Shown here one piece after another: positions 55,017 through 63,773 of a stretch of DNA of 64,000 nucleotides. The translations under genes and the position numbers were made by a program. Every line of letters starts with the position of its first letter. Position 1 is the stretch's first letter. This DNA is from Conchocele bisecta. Lineage: Eukaryota; Mollusca; Bivalvia; Lucinida; Thyasiridae. Where the stretch lies: positions 82,533,488 to 82,597,487 of the forward strand of contig CM055271.1 of the NCBI GenBank assembly GCA_029237695.1, written 5' to 3'. The notes beneath the pieces are model-generated. The model worked only from the letters and a program-made list of their open reading frames with translations, did no database searches and was not told the origin of the DNA.

Positions 55017-55212
55017 CTGTTTGAAATACTTCTTTTGCCAAACTTCTTTCCGGTCTACTGACAGGAATTTGTCCCAGTCTAGTTTAACATCTGGGTCTGT
55101 GGAAGACCGGAATACGATGCCTTCTGCGATGTCGTAAAATCCGTAATTTTCTTTGGGTGACTGCCATCGCAGATCGATACTCCATCGAACGTCATTCGAC
55201 CTGTTTGCCAGG
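55017..55212 (-). CDS. Phytanoyl-CoA dioxygenase-like gene, internal exon
   Basis: Minus strand, acceptor TTTATTTCAG, one base plus 65 codons, donor GTATAC after AAACAG. It encodes NRSNDVRWSIDLRWQSP, then GFYDIAEGIVFRSS and WDKFLSVDRKEVWQKK. The N-x-S-x-x-x-R-W-S-x-D-x-R block is a strong signature of the PhyH (phytanoyl-CoA dioxygenase) family. There the arginine just past the distal metal-ligand histidine contacts 2-oxoglutarate. The histidine itself would be in the missing preceding exon. This is the best-supported exon of the gene. Confidence 0.88.
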
Positions 55213-55224
55213 CTGAAATAAATA

Positions 55225-55385
55225 GAGGATAATTCAATTTGAATAGCGGGAAACAATAACACGAGTGTGCGTCGGCTTCCGCGTAAGCAACGAGTGATCG
55301 TAGCGAACGAGTTGTTTGCACAGACGCCGACGGACACGAGAGTATTATTTCCGCTATTCAATCATGTACAATGGAATATCCTATT
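55225..55385. repeat. Fold-back GCGGGAAACAATAACACGAGTGTGCGTCGG
   Basis: ATTGAATAGCGGGAAACAATAACACGAGTG...CGTCGGC inverted to GCCGACGGACACGAGAGTATTATTTCCGCTATTCAAT. Confidence 0.78.
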
Positions 55386-56320
55386 TATTACACTTACATA
55401 TGCACATTTAGTCTATTTTTGTGATTATAATCAATGAATTGGGCTGCGCGCATGAATAGTTACACAACGAATTGTTTCATGCAATTTAACGTCACGTTTT
55501 TAAATCCAAATTACGCAGCTGTTTCTATGAAGTCGATATACTTGAGTGCATGTGTTGAATGTGTTAAATCACATTAAGATTAGTAGAGGCTCTCCAAGTT
55601 CTACGGGAGTAGATTGCAAGAGTTACCGTTCGCAACTAGAAATTCATATGCAAACCCTCATATGCAAATCATAAGAATTACATAATGTAGAACCAAATAC
55701 ATGTACAATGCTTATAAATAAATACAATTTTCATTTCATATATAGAGGCACTCAAACGAGTCGCGGACAATTTATAAACCGAGTATGTGGCGAGGTGCAC
55801 ACAATTGCTGACGAGTTTTATAACGTTTATATCAAATGAAAACTAGTTTGAGATTCTGTTTATCACATGACTTAAAACTTAAAAAAATAATCTGATACGT
55901 TCCAGTGAGAAGACCGATTGACTCTTTTCACATCGAGTTGAAAAGCTCCACAGAGAAAAATAGTTTCAATACTAGCAATAAATATAGTATAATAACTATG
56001 CCATATTATATGTTCCTGTTCTGTGTAAACACTTCATATTACCAAACGCGTAATTAACTACAATTGTAGTGGTTTTACTGAGTCACGCAACGTCAAAACA
56101 TCGTTGCTTTGTCGCGCCGTTAGTGACGTCATTTGGAACGCCTTCATTTTGTTCGTTTGGCATATCGTTGGAGCATAATACGAATAGGTAATTTGAATGA
56201 AATGGGTTACATATGTAATTCATATGTTTTTCGTATGTTCTACATATGAACAGCATATGTATTGTTTCATATGAATTGCATATTTTAGCACATGTTGCTG
56301 GTTAGATGGGTTACATACAC
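55386..56320. other. Intron of the dioxygenase-like gene, no exon found
   Basis: AT-rich. Has ACATATGAA/TTCATATG-type inverted bits near 56205-56285. The exon needed between 57614 and 55212 (minus strand) should lie in 55.2-57.6 kb, but no matching coding segment was seen. Confidence 0.45.
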
Positions 56321-56329
56321 CATTGAATG

Positions 56330-56935
56330 ATGCAACTAGCTATAGGTTACCTGAGATGCGGAATGACGTTGCTAGGTTATCTTTCATACAAAGTGATGCT
56401 AGGTTGCCTGTGATGTGGATCGATATTTCTAGGTTACCTGCGATGCGGAATGACATTGCTGTGTTAACTGCGATGCGGAATGACGTTGCTATGTTACCTA
56501 CGATGCAGAAGGATGTTACCGGGTTACCTACGATGCGGAATGACGTTGCTAGGTTACCTACGATGCGGATTGACGTTGCTAGGTTATCTACGATGCGGAA
56601 TGACGTTGCTAGGTAACCTACGATACAGAAGCATGTTATCGGGTTACCTGCGATACGGAATGACCTTGCTAGGTTATCTACAATGCGGAATGACGTTGCT
56701 AGGTAACCTACGATGCATACTGATGTTACCGGGTTACATGTGACGTTGCTATGTTACCTGCGATGCGGAATGACGTTGCTAAATTAACTGCGGTGTGGAA
56801 TGACGTTGCTAGGTTATCTGCAATGTGGAATGACGTTGCTATGTTAGCTGCTATGTGGAATGACGTTGCTAGGTTATCTACGGTGTGGAATGACGTTGCT
56901 AGGTTACCTGCGATGTGGGATGATATTACTGAAGA
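56330..56935. repeat. 30-bp minisatellite GGTTACCTACGATGCGGAATGACGTTGCTA
   Basis: About twenty units. Because 30 is a multiple of 3, open frames encoding repeats such as RLPTMRNDVA arise on the plus strand; small indels switch the frame. It lies in an intron of the dioxygenase-like gene on the opposite strand. Confidence 0.88.
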
Positions 56936-57010
56936 GGAGAAACCCGCCGTATGGCACTGGAACCGTCACTGTGTCTTCAGCAATGTTCGAACCTGTGAAA
57001 TAGTTATATA

Positions 57011-57205
57011 TGTGGCTCTGACAGTAGAAATGGGGCTTGTGGAATTTGTGACCAATGTTTTGACTTTTGTAGCCTGATAAACGCTTTATATCGATTGCAT
57101 GACGATTGTTTCATTGATAAAATGAAGAATAGTGCAAATCCTGATCAGACTGAGCAGACACTGGTCAAAAACATATAAGCCCCATTTATCCAGCCACAGC
57201 CACAT
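57011..57205. repeat. GTGGCTCTGACAGTAG fold-back element
   Basis: Diverged copy of the GTGGCTGTGACTGGAG family, ends GTGGCTCTGACAGTAGAAATGGGGCTT and AAGCCCCATTTATCCAGCCACAGCCAC. Confidence 0.7.
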
Positions 57206-57384
57206 ATATTTCTAAATAGCTTTTTTTAAATATTTTCAAGGGAGGCAACTAATTAGAACTGGCACGATGCCCATGATGTTTACTATGTATATAATTATGA
57301 TCTGTCTGGTGAGGTAATATACCTTAGGCAATCTGATTAGAGCCTACACTGTTCGCAATTATCCTTACTGTCCTCTATAAAACT

Positions 57385-57605
57385 GACAATATTTAATCAA
57401 TCAATTAATCAATCAACCAAACATTCAATAAGTCAAGCAAGCAATCAACCCATCCATCCATAAATCAATCATTAAACCAACCAAACACTCAATGATTATG
57501 TTAATCAATCAATTAATATGTCAATCAATCTACCTACCTACTAACTAACCAACCAACCAACCATTAAAGACCCACCCACCCAAACAACCAACCGACCAAT
57601 CAATC
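57385..57605. repeat. ATCA/CCAA-rich microsatellite
   Basis: (AATC)n and (CAAC)n-like degenerate tract ending 9 bp before the donor of the exon at 57614-57719. Similar in composition to the reverse complement of 50575-50985. Confidence 0.85.
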
Positions 57606-57613
57606 GATGTTAC

Positions 57614-57719
57614 CCATCTCTCGTTCCATCTCGTCCTCTGCGAGATCAATAAACCACGTGTCCCCGGTACAGCACGTGTGGTTCAGGAACTTTCCTTTCT
57701 TCTGGCCGTTCCGCATCAT
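57614..57719 (-). CDS. Phytanoyl-CoA dioxygenase-like gene, internal exon
   Basis: Minus strand, acceptor CTGCTCACAG, 35 codons plus one base, donor GTAACA. It encodes RNGQKKGKFLNHTCCTGDTWFID followed by an acidic stretch DEMEREMG (runs not contiguous as written). From knowledge of the family this resembles the segment after the conserved metal-site region in PhyH-domain proteins of invertebrates. The family uses Fe(II) and 2-oxoglutarate to hydroxylate its substrates. The HxD metal-binding motif would lie in an upstream exon, not seen. The next recognised exon (55017-55212) needs a phase-2 start, so one short exon between them is missing. Confidence 0.75.
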
Positions 57720-57754
57720 CTGTGAGCAGAGATTACCAGTGGGTCGTTTCATAA

Positions 57755-57950
57755 TACTTATGATAGTCTGTAAATTCCACGTTAACAATGTTTTCTTGTG
57801 AACAATTATTGGATTTACATTTATTGAGCATAGGCTGCATATGCAGCCTATGCTCAATAAATGTAAATACATCAATTTAAATTTCCTGACGATCCTAAAT
57901 TTGCACTTACGAACATTTGATTCGTACGAAGTTTAGTGAAACGGCGCCCA
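57755..57950. repeat. CCCGTTTCACTAAACTT fold-back element
   Basis: TATGATAGTCTGTAAATTCCACGTTAACAATGTTTTCTTG, GCATAGGCTGCATATGCAGCCTATGC, and the right end GTACGAAGTTTAGTGAAACGGCGCCC. Confidence 0.72.
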
Positions 57951-58430
57951 GACTACTCTGTGTTGCACGTATATCAGACGATGGATTTTCGCCAAATAAG
58001 TAATATTTATAATTCATGTATTGCAATTGTCTTTTAATTCTGTCCCGCCACATTAAAATAAAATGTGAACTAATACTATCTTATTGTTTGCCCCGCCCCT
58101 TCGCGTGCACATGTCTATTTTAATGTAGTCCCGATCATAATCGTGCTTTAGAATTGAGATACTACTACGTTATTGGCAGTTTGATATCGAACAGGATATG
58201 CGTCACATGAATATTTTTCAGATAACAAGGTTCTCAATATAAGAGTTTACTTATTGAAACATTTAATGAATACAGTGAGTTAATACTTATTTGTGAAAGG
58301 GTCACAATATGCGATTAATTCAGACGAAATGCTATGCTTCAATTGGTCGAGAAATTATGGTAAACAATAAATGAAGACCTTGCTCCTTTTGCAAATTCAC
58401 TCAGAAAGATTAAAATTACAACTACTGAGC
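57951..58430. other. No gene recognised
   Basis: AT-rich with no clear structure. Confidence 0.4.
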
Positions 58431-58622
58431 CACGCAGGGGACATTGATTTTTTGTTATTAATTCCTTTCCACGAAGTAACAATTCGATCCCTCAATTTAA
58501 CAATTCGTTCCCTCGAATTAACAATTCGTTCCCACGAAATGACAATTCGTTCCCTCAATTTAACATTCGTTCCCTCGAATTAACAATTCGTTCACACGAT
58601 ATAGCAATTCGTTCCCATTTTT
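58430..58622. repeat. AACAATTCGTTCCC array, copy 4
   Basis: GAGCCACGCAGGGGACATTGATTTTTTGTTATTAATTCC boundary, then about nine units of AACAATTCGTTCCC(A/T)CGAA. No inverted right boundary was found. Confidence 0.78.
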
Positions 58623-58731
58623 CGACGTTAAACATTTTACGCCGGCGCAGGAGGGCAGCACCATTGTATTCTCATAGAAGATTAGCTTGAAACTAACTGT
58701 GTAACCCTCAACAAATAAAGCCCATTATTAT

Positions 58732-58899
58732 CAAGGTGTATGATCACGTGGTACTAACAACCACAACACGCACTGAAATTTCCATAATCCATATTTCATC
58801 AAAATCCGTTTCATATTAAGGAAAATATCAAATAATACTTTCAACATTTCAACACTTTCAGCCACTGCTGTTGTTATAACCACGTGATCATGCACCTTG
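58732..58899. mobile_element. CAAGGTG MITE, internally deleted, TSD ATTAT
   Basis: 168 bp, CAAGGTGTATGATCACGTGG to CCACGTGATCATGCACCTTG with the centre missing. Exact ATTAT at 58727-58731 and 58900-58904. Confidence 0.87.
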
Positions 58900-59299
58900 A
58901 TTATTCCTACTCACGTCTTTGATACATGTTTTAGTTTTATTCCTGCTTTTACACAGGACATGGGCAATGTATGGACATGAGGATGTGATAATACAGTCAG
59001 ATCACGTTCGTCCGCATGTACGAGCGATAATCCGCTCGCTAAAGCTCATGGATTATCTCCTCATGTCAGGTAACCTGCACTGTATTGACAGAATACGTAC
59101 TGACTGATAACATATTGCTGTATCAGGCATTGACGCATTGACCTGATACAAATATCCGGGGTTACAACGAAGTGAAAACTGAAATTCCATTGGTCGGATT
59201 ACGTCACTTTACCGAATGCCGTCATTGTAATGACGAAACGAAAACAAGTTCGCGTTCTGTCCATAGATAACGACGTCATCTGTGGTAATTTCGAGCATA

Positions 59300-59462
59300 A
59301 AGCATTATCTGATAAATAGAATACCAGGTTACCGTCTTTTGATATCAAGTTTATCAGGCTCGGTTCGGAAACAGTAGGAATTTCTCGGCGAGCCTCGGAA
59401 TTCCAAGGCGTTTCCTGGCCTGATAAACTTGATATCAAAATACACTAGCCTGGTATTCTATA
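59300..59462. repeat. TAGAATACCAGG...TTTGATATCAAGTTTATCAGGCTCGG fold-back element
   Basis: ATAGAATACCAGGTTACCGTCTTTTGATATCAAGTTTATCAGG inverted at the right (CCTGATAAACTTGATATCAAAATACACTAGCCTGGTATTCTAT). Confidence 0.8.
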
Positions 59463-59506
59463 TGTACATGCGGACGAACCGTGATCTAACTGTAGCTTGC
59501 GTTTTC

Positions 59507-59842
59507 ACCAGGGGGTCTTTCACTAAACTTCGTACGACTGAAATGTTCGTCAGTGCACAATTATGATAGTCTGTAAATTTCACATTAACAATGTTTTCTT
59601 TTAAACAATTATTGTATTTACATGTATTGTGCATAGGCTGCATATGCTCAATAAATGTAAATCCATCAATTTAAATTTAAAATGATAGTCTGTAAATTTC
59701 ACATTAACAATGTTTTCTTGCAAACAATTATTGGATATGCAGCCTATGCTCAATAAATGTAAATCCATCAACTTATATTTCCTGACGATCCTAAATTTAT
59801 ACTTACGAACATTTTAGTCCTACGAAGTTTAGTGAAACGGCC
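59507..59842. mobile_element. CTTTCACTAAACTTCG fold-back element with internal duplication
   Basis: GGGGTCTTTCACTAAACTTCGTACGACT to GTCCTACGAAGTTTAGTGAAACGG. The segment TGATAGTCTGTAAATTTCACATTAACAATGTTTTCTT occurs twice. CCAG stands at both borders. Confidence 0.7.
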
Positions 59843-59949
59843 AGTAGTATATGGGAGTCAAAATGATACGAGTTCCCTCTGGGAGCCCCACGCTACGCGC
59901 GGTGCCTCCCAAGTGGAACTCGTATCATTTTTGACTCCCATATACTACT
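59843..59949. repeat. Hairpin, 36-bp arms, at the edge of the virus-like element
   Basis: AGTAGTATATGGGAGTC at the left is repeated inverted at the right (GACTCCCATATACTACT). The arms extend to GATACGAGTTCC/GGAACTCGTATC with one length difference in an A-run. The loop is about 35 nt. It lies between a common fold-back repeat (ending about 59840) and the first ORF of the virus-like element, so it may be part of that element's terminal repeat. Confidence 0.7.
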
Positions 59950-59971
59950 TGGGTTTTCCCTCACTGTTCGC

Positions 59972-60376
59972 ATGGTATGGATGAGAAGAGTGAAACATAA
60001 TGTTCATCAACCACGAGACCATATACTTCCTCGACTGGATGAGAAGTTATCAATGATACGAGATGGTGATATCATCACCTCTGACACCATGTTAGAGATA
60101 AGCCATCCCTATGTTATACTCAGTATATGTAATCACACAATGGTTCTAGTTAATTGTCCGTGGTTGAAGACAGGTAGTCACGAGAGATGTCATCGTACCG
60201 GTATTTACGAGTATTGCAAGCATCACCGGGCATGGATGAGAAGAGGATCCGTTTCGCCTCGCCCATGTCGGCATTGCGGGGTAGGGACCAGATCCGAGTC
60301 ACTGCTATGTCCACCATGCGGTGGCACTCGCGCTACTCATCGACTGGTTAGCAAGGAATTACGTGCTCGCAAGTAG
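59972..60376 (+). CDS. Cys/His-rich ORF of a virus-like element
   Basis: Intact ORF of 134 codons starting 22 bp after the hairpin at 59843-59949. The C-terminal half has paired cysteines and histidines: ERCHRTG, YCKHHRAWMRRGS, CRHCGVG and LCPPCGG. This is a compact zinc-binding pattern with basic residues between the pairs. I recall similar short Cys-pair proteins from multi-gene virus-like elements of aquatic invertebrates, but cannot name a family. It sits alone on the plus strand between the hairpin and a 1.5-kb stretch without clear genes. Nucleic-acid binding is inferred from composition only. Confidence 0.55.
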   Translation: MVWMRRVKHNVHQPRDHILPRLDEKLSMIRDGDIITSDTMLEISHPYVILSICNHTMVLVNCPWLKTGSHERCHRTGIYEYCKHHRAWMRRGSVSPRPCRHCGVGTRSESLLCPPCGGTRATHRLVSKELRARK

Positions 60377-60667
60377 TATCGTTTAGTAATAATTCAAATC
60401 AGAAAGTCAGTTAGAAAGATAGAACCGATCTGATGTGTAGTTTTTCCTCTTGATAAACTTCACACGCTTCAGACTATTTTGCTGAGTTTACTTTCCAGCG
60501 GGAACTCTTTATCTTCTCGTGTATATAGTCCGCAGACGATAACTTGCTACTTGTTTACAAACAAACCGGTCATAAACAAAACACAGAATAGGTGAGACAG
60601 GTAAATATACCCGTGCCAATATTCCTTTTCAATATTGATTTTGAAATGTGACATCAAGTCTTATGAT

Positions 60668-60735
60668 GTAGTCGAGGGGTTAGAGTGACGGTTATACATT
60701 CCGCAGGTAGTGAGTTCGAATCTTAGTTTTTCATA
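60668..60735 (+). other. tRNA-like segment
   Basis: Contains GGGGTTAGAGTG (A-box-like) and, 30 bp on, GAGTTCGAATC (B-box-like). The acceptor stem and anticodon arm do not pair well, so it is a degenerate tRNA or tRNA-derived piece and not a functional tRNA. Confidence 0.35.
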
Positions 60736-61054
60736 CACATAATATTTGGATTTGTTTATATTTTATTACATATTTCTTTTGTATGCGTCTTGCTCTTACA
60801 AATTACATTAATTAAGCATGAGATAGATTACATGTAGAACGGTAGTCTCACTTTCAAGAAAACTAATAACTAAATGCACATTTCATATGTGTCTACATGG
60901 AGAATCTGGGAGTATGTTCTCGCCGAGCATGTCACAATGAGGTCATACAGCAAGAGTGATAACCCTCGCCGTTTCAATTATTCCCTTCTCCACCAAGCAG
61001 TCATAAAAAGAACAGATTGATATCGACAAAAGTAATGAATTTTGTGAGGTTCGA

Positions 61055-61140
61055 ACAAAGAAAATGAACAAAAGTTATGCAAACGTATGGATATTCTCCC
61101 GCTTCGATACCACTGAGTCACACTACATGTCTATTTTTCG
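61055..61140 (-). other. tRNA-like segment, minus strand
   Basis: On the minus strand GTGTGACTCAGTGGTATCGAAGC resembles a D-arm/A-box, and GTTCGAACCTCAC about 60 bp later resembles a B-box. The distance is too long for a simple tRNA unless an intron or long variable arm is present. Confidence 0.3.
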
Positions 61141-61931
61141 CACTAAGCTATATATATATTGAGATGCATGCACGTGTACTTTATAATGTAGTTATTATGC
61201 ACGAAAACGAGGCTATGATATGATAATTACACCTGGTCTACCTATATTTGGACTCATCGATTGACCTTCAGCAACTTAGTATCGTCTTTCATTTATACGA
61301 CCGTTGTCACGCTGTTGTTTAACTTAGCAATGGCGTTCCTATCCGACCGCTTGCCAATAAAGTTTAACAGAGTACGATTACAGCGTAATCCAGACCGTAG
61401 CGTATACGATTACGGCGCTCAGTGAATAAACACGCCCGATATTTTCTCAATGTTAAACAGCGTTCCTATACGACCACCGTTGTCATGCCGTTGTTTACCT
61501 TAGCAATGGTGTTCCTACCCGACCGTTGCTTGCCTATATCCGGGCACCCCAAAAAAATAATAATAGGCTGGCCATGTCTAACTGGACCACCTTTTTAATC
61601 TATCAGCAGACGACAATGTTCCAATTACACGGGTTATGTGTACTTATAGCCGAGTGTACTTCGCCTTATCGAGGCTATGTGTATACAATATATCTTCCGG
61701 GATGTTTTAATTTTAAGCCACATGCGACAAAATATCGAGTCGTGCTATATATATGACGATAACCCGCTGGTGTATTACACATCAATAGCGGTATATGTAT
61801 GGTGGCCGGTGGGTGACATAATCACGGTGGTGTAACGGGGACCCGAACAAGTTTTATGTTCCGTATGGCGGCGCCGACGCAATTGCTGGACTGTATGGTG
61901 GAGGGATCTCCTGCTGCCGCAAACACGCGAA

Positions 61932-62541
61932 TCACGTCCCGAGGTGGGCGAGGAAATTTTTCCTCTTGTCGGCCCTCCTCTCCATGACGAGTTTGTTTAC
62001 GTCTTCGTCCGCGAGAATTTGTGGTCGGGCCTTGGACTGGATCGCGCCCTTTAACTCCTGGTACCTGGCCACCTCTTCGACGACCAGTTTGAACTCGCTA
62101 TCTGATATATCGTTGTCCGTTGTCGGCTATTGCTTTCGACACGATAACGTCGATACTGTTTGTCTTAGACCTCGCGAGAACCACTATTCGATCGTGCTTT
62201 CGACTCTTGGCCTCGAGTTTGCTGGCCACGAGTCTGCTCGCCATGCAAAGCACGCCTGCCCCTGCCGCGACCGCACGCAAGGCCACCGCGATCGGCGCGG
62301 CGACGACTGTTGACAATAAAGACACACTCCCCATCCCGCTCACAACGGAAGTTGAGGCTAGCGTGGTGTTCACCCCCTCGACAACATTGACTGCCCGCCT
62401 ATGTTTCTTTGCATGACCCGTCTGCGTCTCTCCCTCATGCTGGAGAATCTGTTGTATCTCGACGATCCTGGTCGTCCTAAAAGATGCCGGGTCAACTGTC
62501 CCGAAAGGCAAGTGTGGATATAGTTTCTCGTCATTCATCAT
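61932..62541 (-). pseudogene. Virus-like element gene V1 (alanine/valine-rich core, one frame break)
   Basis: Minus strand. The first 147 codons from ATG (62541) are open: an acidic N-terminus, a central small-hydrophobic stretch (about residues 60-100, a possible membrane-active or amphipathic segment) and a basic KLEAKSRKHD region. The frame is left near 62110-62135 by a single-base difference. Coding-like sequence then continues in another frame to a stop at 61932-61934. Gene size without the break would be about 200 codons. I recall this composition (hydrophobic core, then K-H-D and small helical segments) in uncharacterised proteins of virus-like elements in cnidarians and molluscs. Function is unknown. 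The break may be decay or sequencing error. Confidence 0.5.
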
Positions 62542-62544
62542 AAA

Positions 62545-63054
62545 TCAATATATTAACAGTGTCACAACAGTGGAGGAACTCGCTTGGTCAGCGATTTTTG
62601 TAACAAAGTTAATAACACTACCGGCGGAAACTTTAATTGCAGTGTCATCGAACATCGTAAACCCTGACCTCAGCCCCGCGTGTTTGGTGACGCCAGAATT
62701 CTGCTCTACCCCGTTCAGGACGAGATTCACTCGGACTTCGGCAGTAGCGTGTCCCCTAAAGTTGACCGAGCAGACAGACATTCGCAGAATCGTCCCGGGC
62801 GCTGTCATAGTGTATCCCCTATATATGTTGCTCGCGTTGGCACCAAATGAATATTCGTGGACCCCCTTCCCTCAGTCCACCCCGCTCCTCGGCCCAAACT
62901 GTTATGACGGGCTTTGGAGCTTGCGATCGCTGCACATGTGCAACAGCCGTAGCCGCGTCTCTGCGAGCCTGCGCTACGCTCCTCTCCAGCCTTCTCATTG
63001 TGGAACGGGAACGTCCTGTTCTGCGGTGGAACTACCTGGGCCGTATATGCTCAT
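62545..63054 (-). pseudogene. Virus-like element gene V2 (small structural-type protein, frames broken)
   Basis: Minus strand, ending 3 bp before V1 starts. The downstream part (from about 62890 to 62545) is one open frame with the look of a compact beta-rich protein: small residues, a GYTM segment, a VNGVE segment, and a C-terminal hydrophobic strand TVVTLLIY. The upstream part, from an ATG at 63054, is interrupted by a stop near 62994 and by at least two frame changes. Coding character (GC-rich, low stop density) persists throughout. I recall similar proteins repeatedly next to V1- and V3-like genes in invertebrate virus-like elements, where a virion role seems likely. That is inference. 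Confidence 0.5.
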
Positions 63055-63081
63055 GATATTTATGAAATACATATATTATGT

Positions 63082-63752
63082 TTAATCGGTTATTTCGAGA
63101 ACGATCGAAATCGGGTAATCGTTCTTCAACTCTCCCGCTTTATCATCAAGAATAGAGATCTTCAATTCGTGGATGTGCCCCGATTCCAAACGTTTCATCT
63201 CGGGGTTTGGTAAGTCTAAGGTCAGGGTCTCCCCATAGAAACAGTCGCTGGCGTGCACGGTCTTAATGAGAGTACTGGGAGCTCCGTCTAACGTGTTGTA
63301 CGATGTGTTCTATTGATCCAGGTGCAGCCTGAGTGTTTTCGTGAAGACGACGTACTCGCCTGGCCCCAACCAACCCCTATTGGCGGAGTATGTTTTTGTA
63401 AAACCGAGCCGCACGGCCAACGCCGGGGTGATCGTTACCCGGTTGGTGGGTTCGACAGTAAAGGTCGCACGTCCGGCGGCTTTCGATATTGCGAGGCTGG
63501 CTCGGCCATCAAGCTCCGACGTGACAAAAGCTTGGAGGGCTCTCGAACTCCAAAGGCCGGGGGCAGCTTTACGCCTTCAGCTTTACTTGGCGACCGGCCT
63601 TCACGCGTAGCCGAACCCTTCGTTCACTTCGACATTGTGCCATCCGACTCTGAAGGTGATTGATCTGAGGCCGGCCCGGCGTTTCCCGCAGCAGTTGTCG
63701 ATCGGCTTCTGAAGCGAGCATCCCTTTGAACATTAGTGATCGTAGCAAACAT
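63082..63752 (-). pseudogene. Virus-like element gene V3 (possible minor structural protein, frames broken)
   Basis: Minus strand, ATG at 63752 and terminal TAA at 63082-63084. Coding-like segments lie in different frames. An in-frame TAG falls at 63310-63312, a TGA near 63601, and at least two frame changes occur between 63540 and 63680. The 3' third is uninterrupted and polar (GHIHELKISILDDK). The start lies 21 bp from the divergent V4 start, implying a shared bidirectional promoter. The number of lesions in 670 bp suggests either a decaying element or uncorrected indels in this part of the assembly. Confidence 0.45.
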
Positions 63753-63773
63753 GATAATATATTTGTGATATCC

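Larger units (their letters stand above)
60377..61931. other. Stretch without recognised genes inside the virus-like element
   Basis: AT-rich sequence with no convincing coding region. It holds two tRNA-like segments (about 60670-60727 plus strand, 61063-61140 minus strand) and a short direct repeat around 61290-61345 and 61460-61530 (ACGACCGTTGTCACGCTGTTGTTTA-like, then TTAGCAATGGCGTTCC-like). Confidence 0.5.

Noticed and set aside
56323..57077. Open frames with MRNDVARLP repeats
   Set aside because: A 30-bp minisatellite whose length preserves frame; the frame changes with small indels and no other coding signal exists.
62120..63663. Long plus-strand open frames over the virus-like genes (up to 171 codons)
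   Set aside because: Shadows of the minus-strand genes in GC-rich sequence; the minus-strand frames have the coherent composition and family resemblance.
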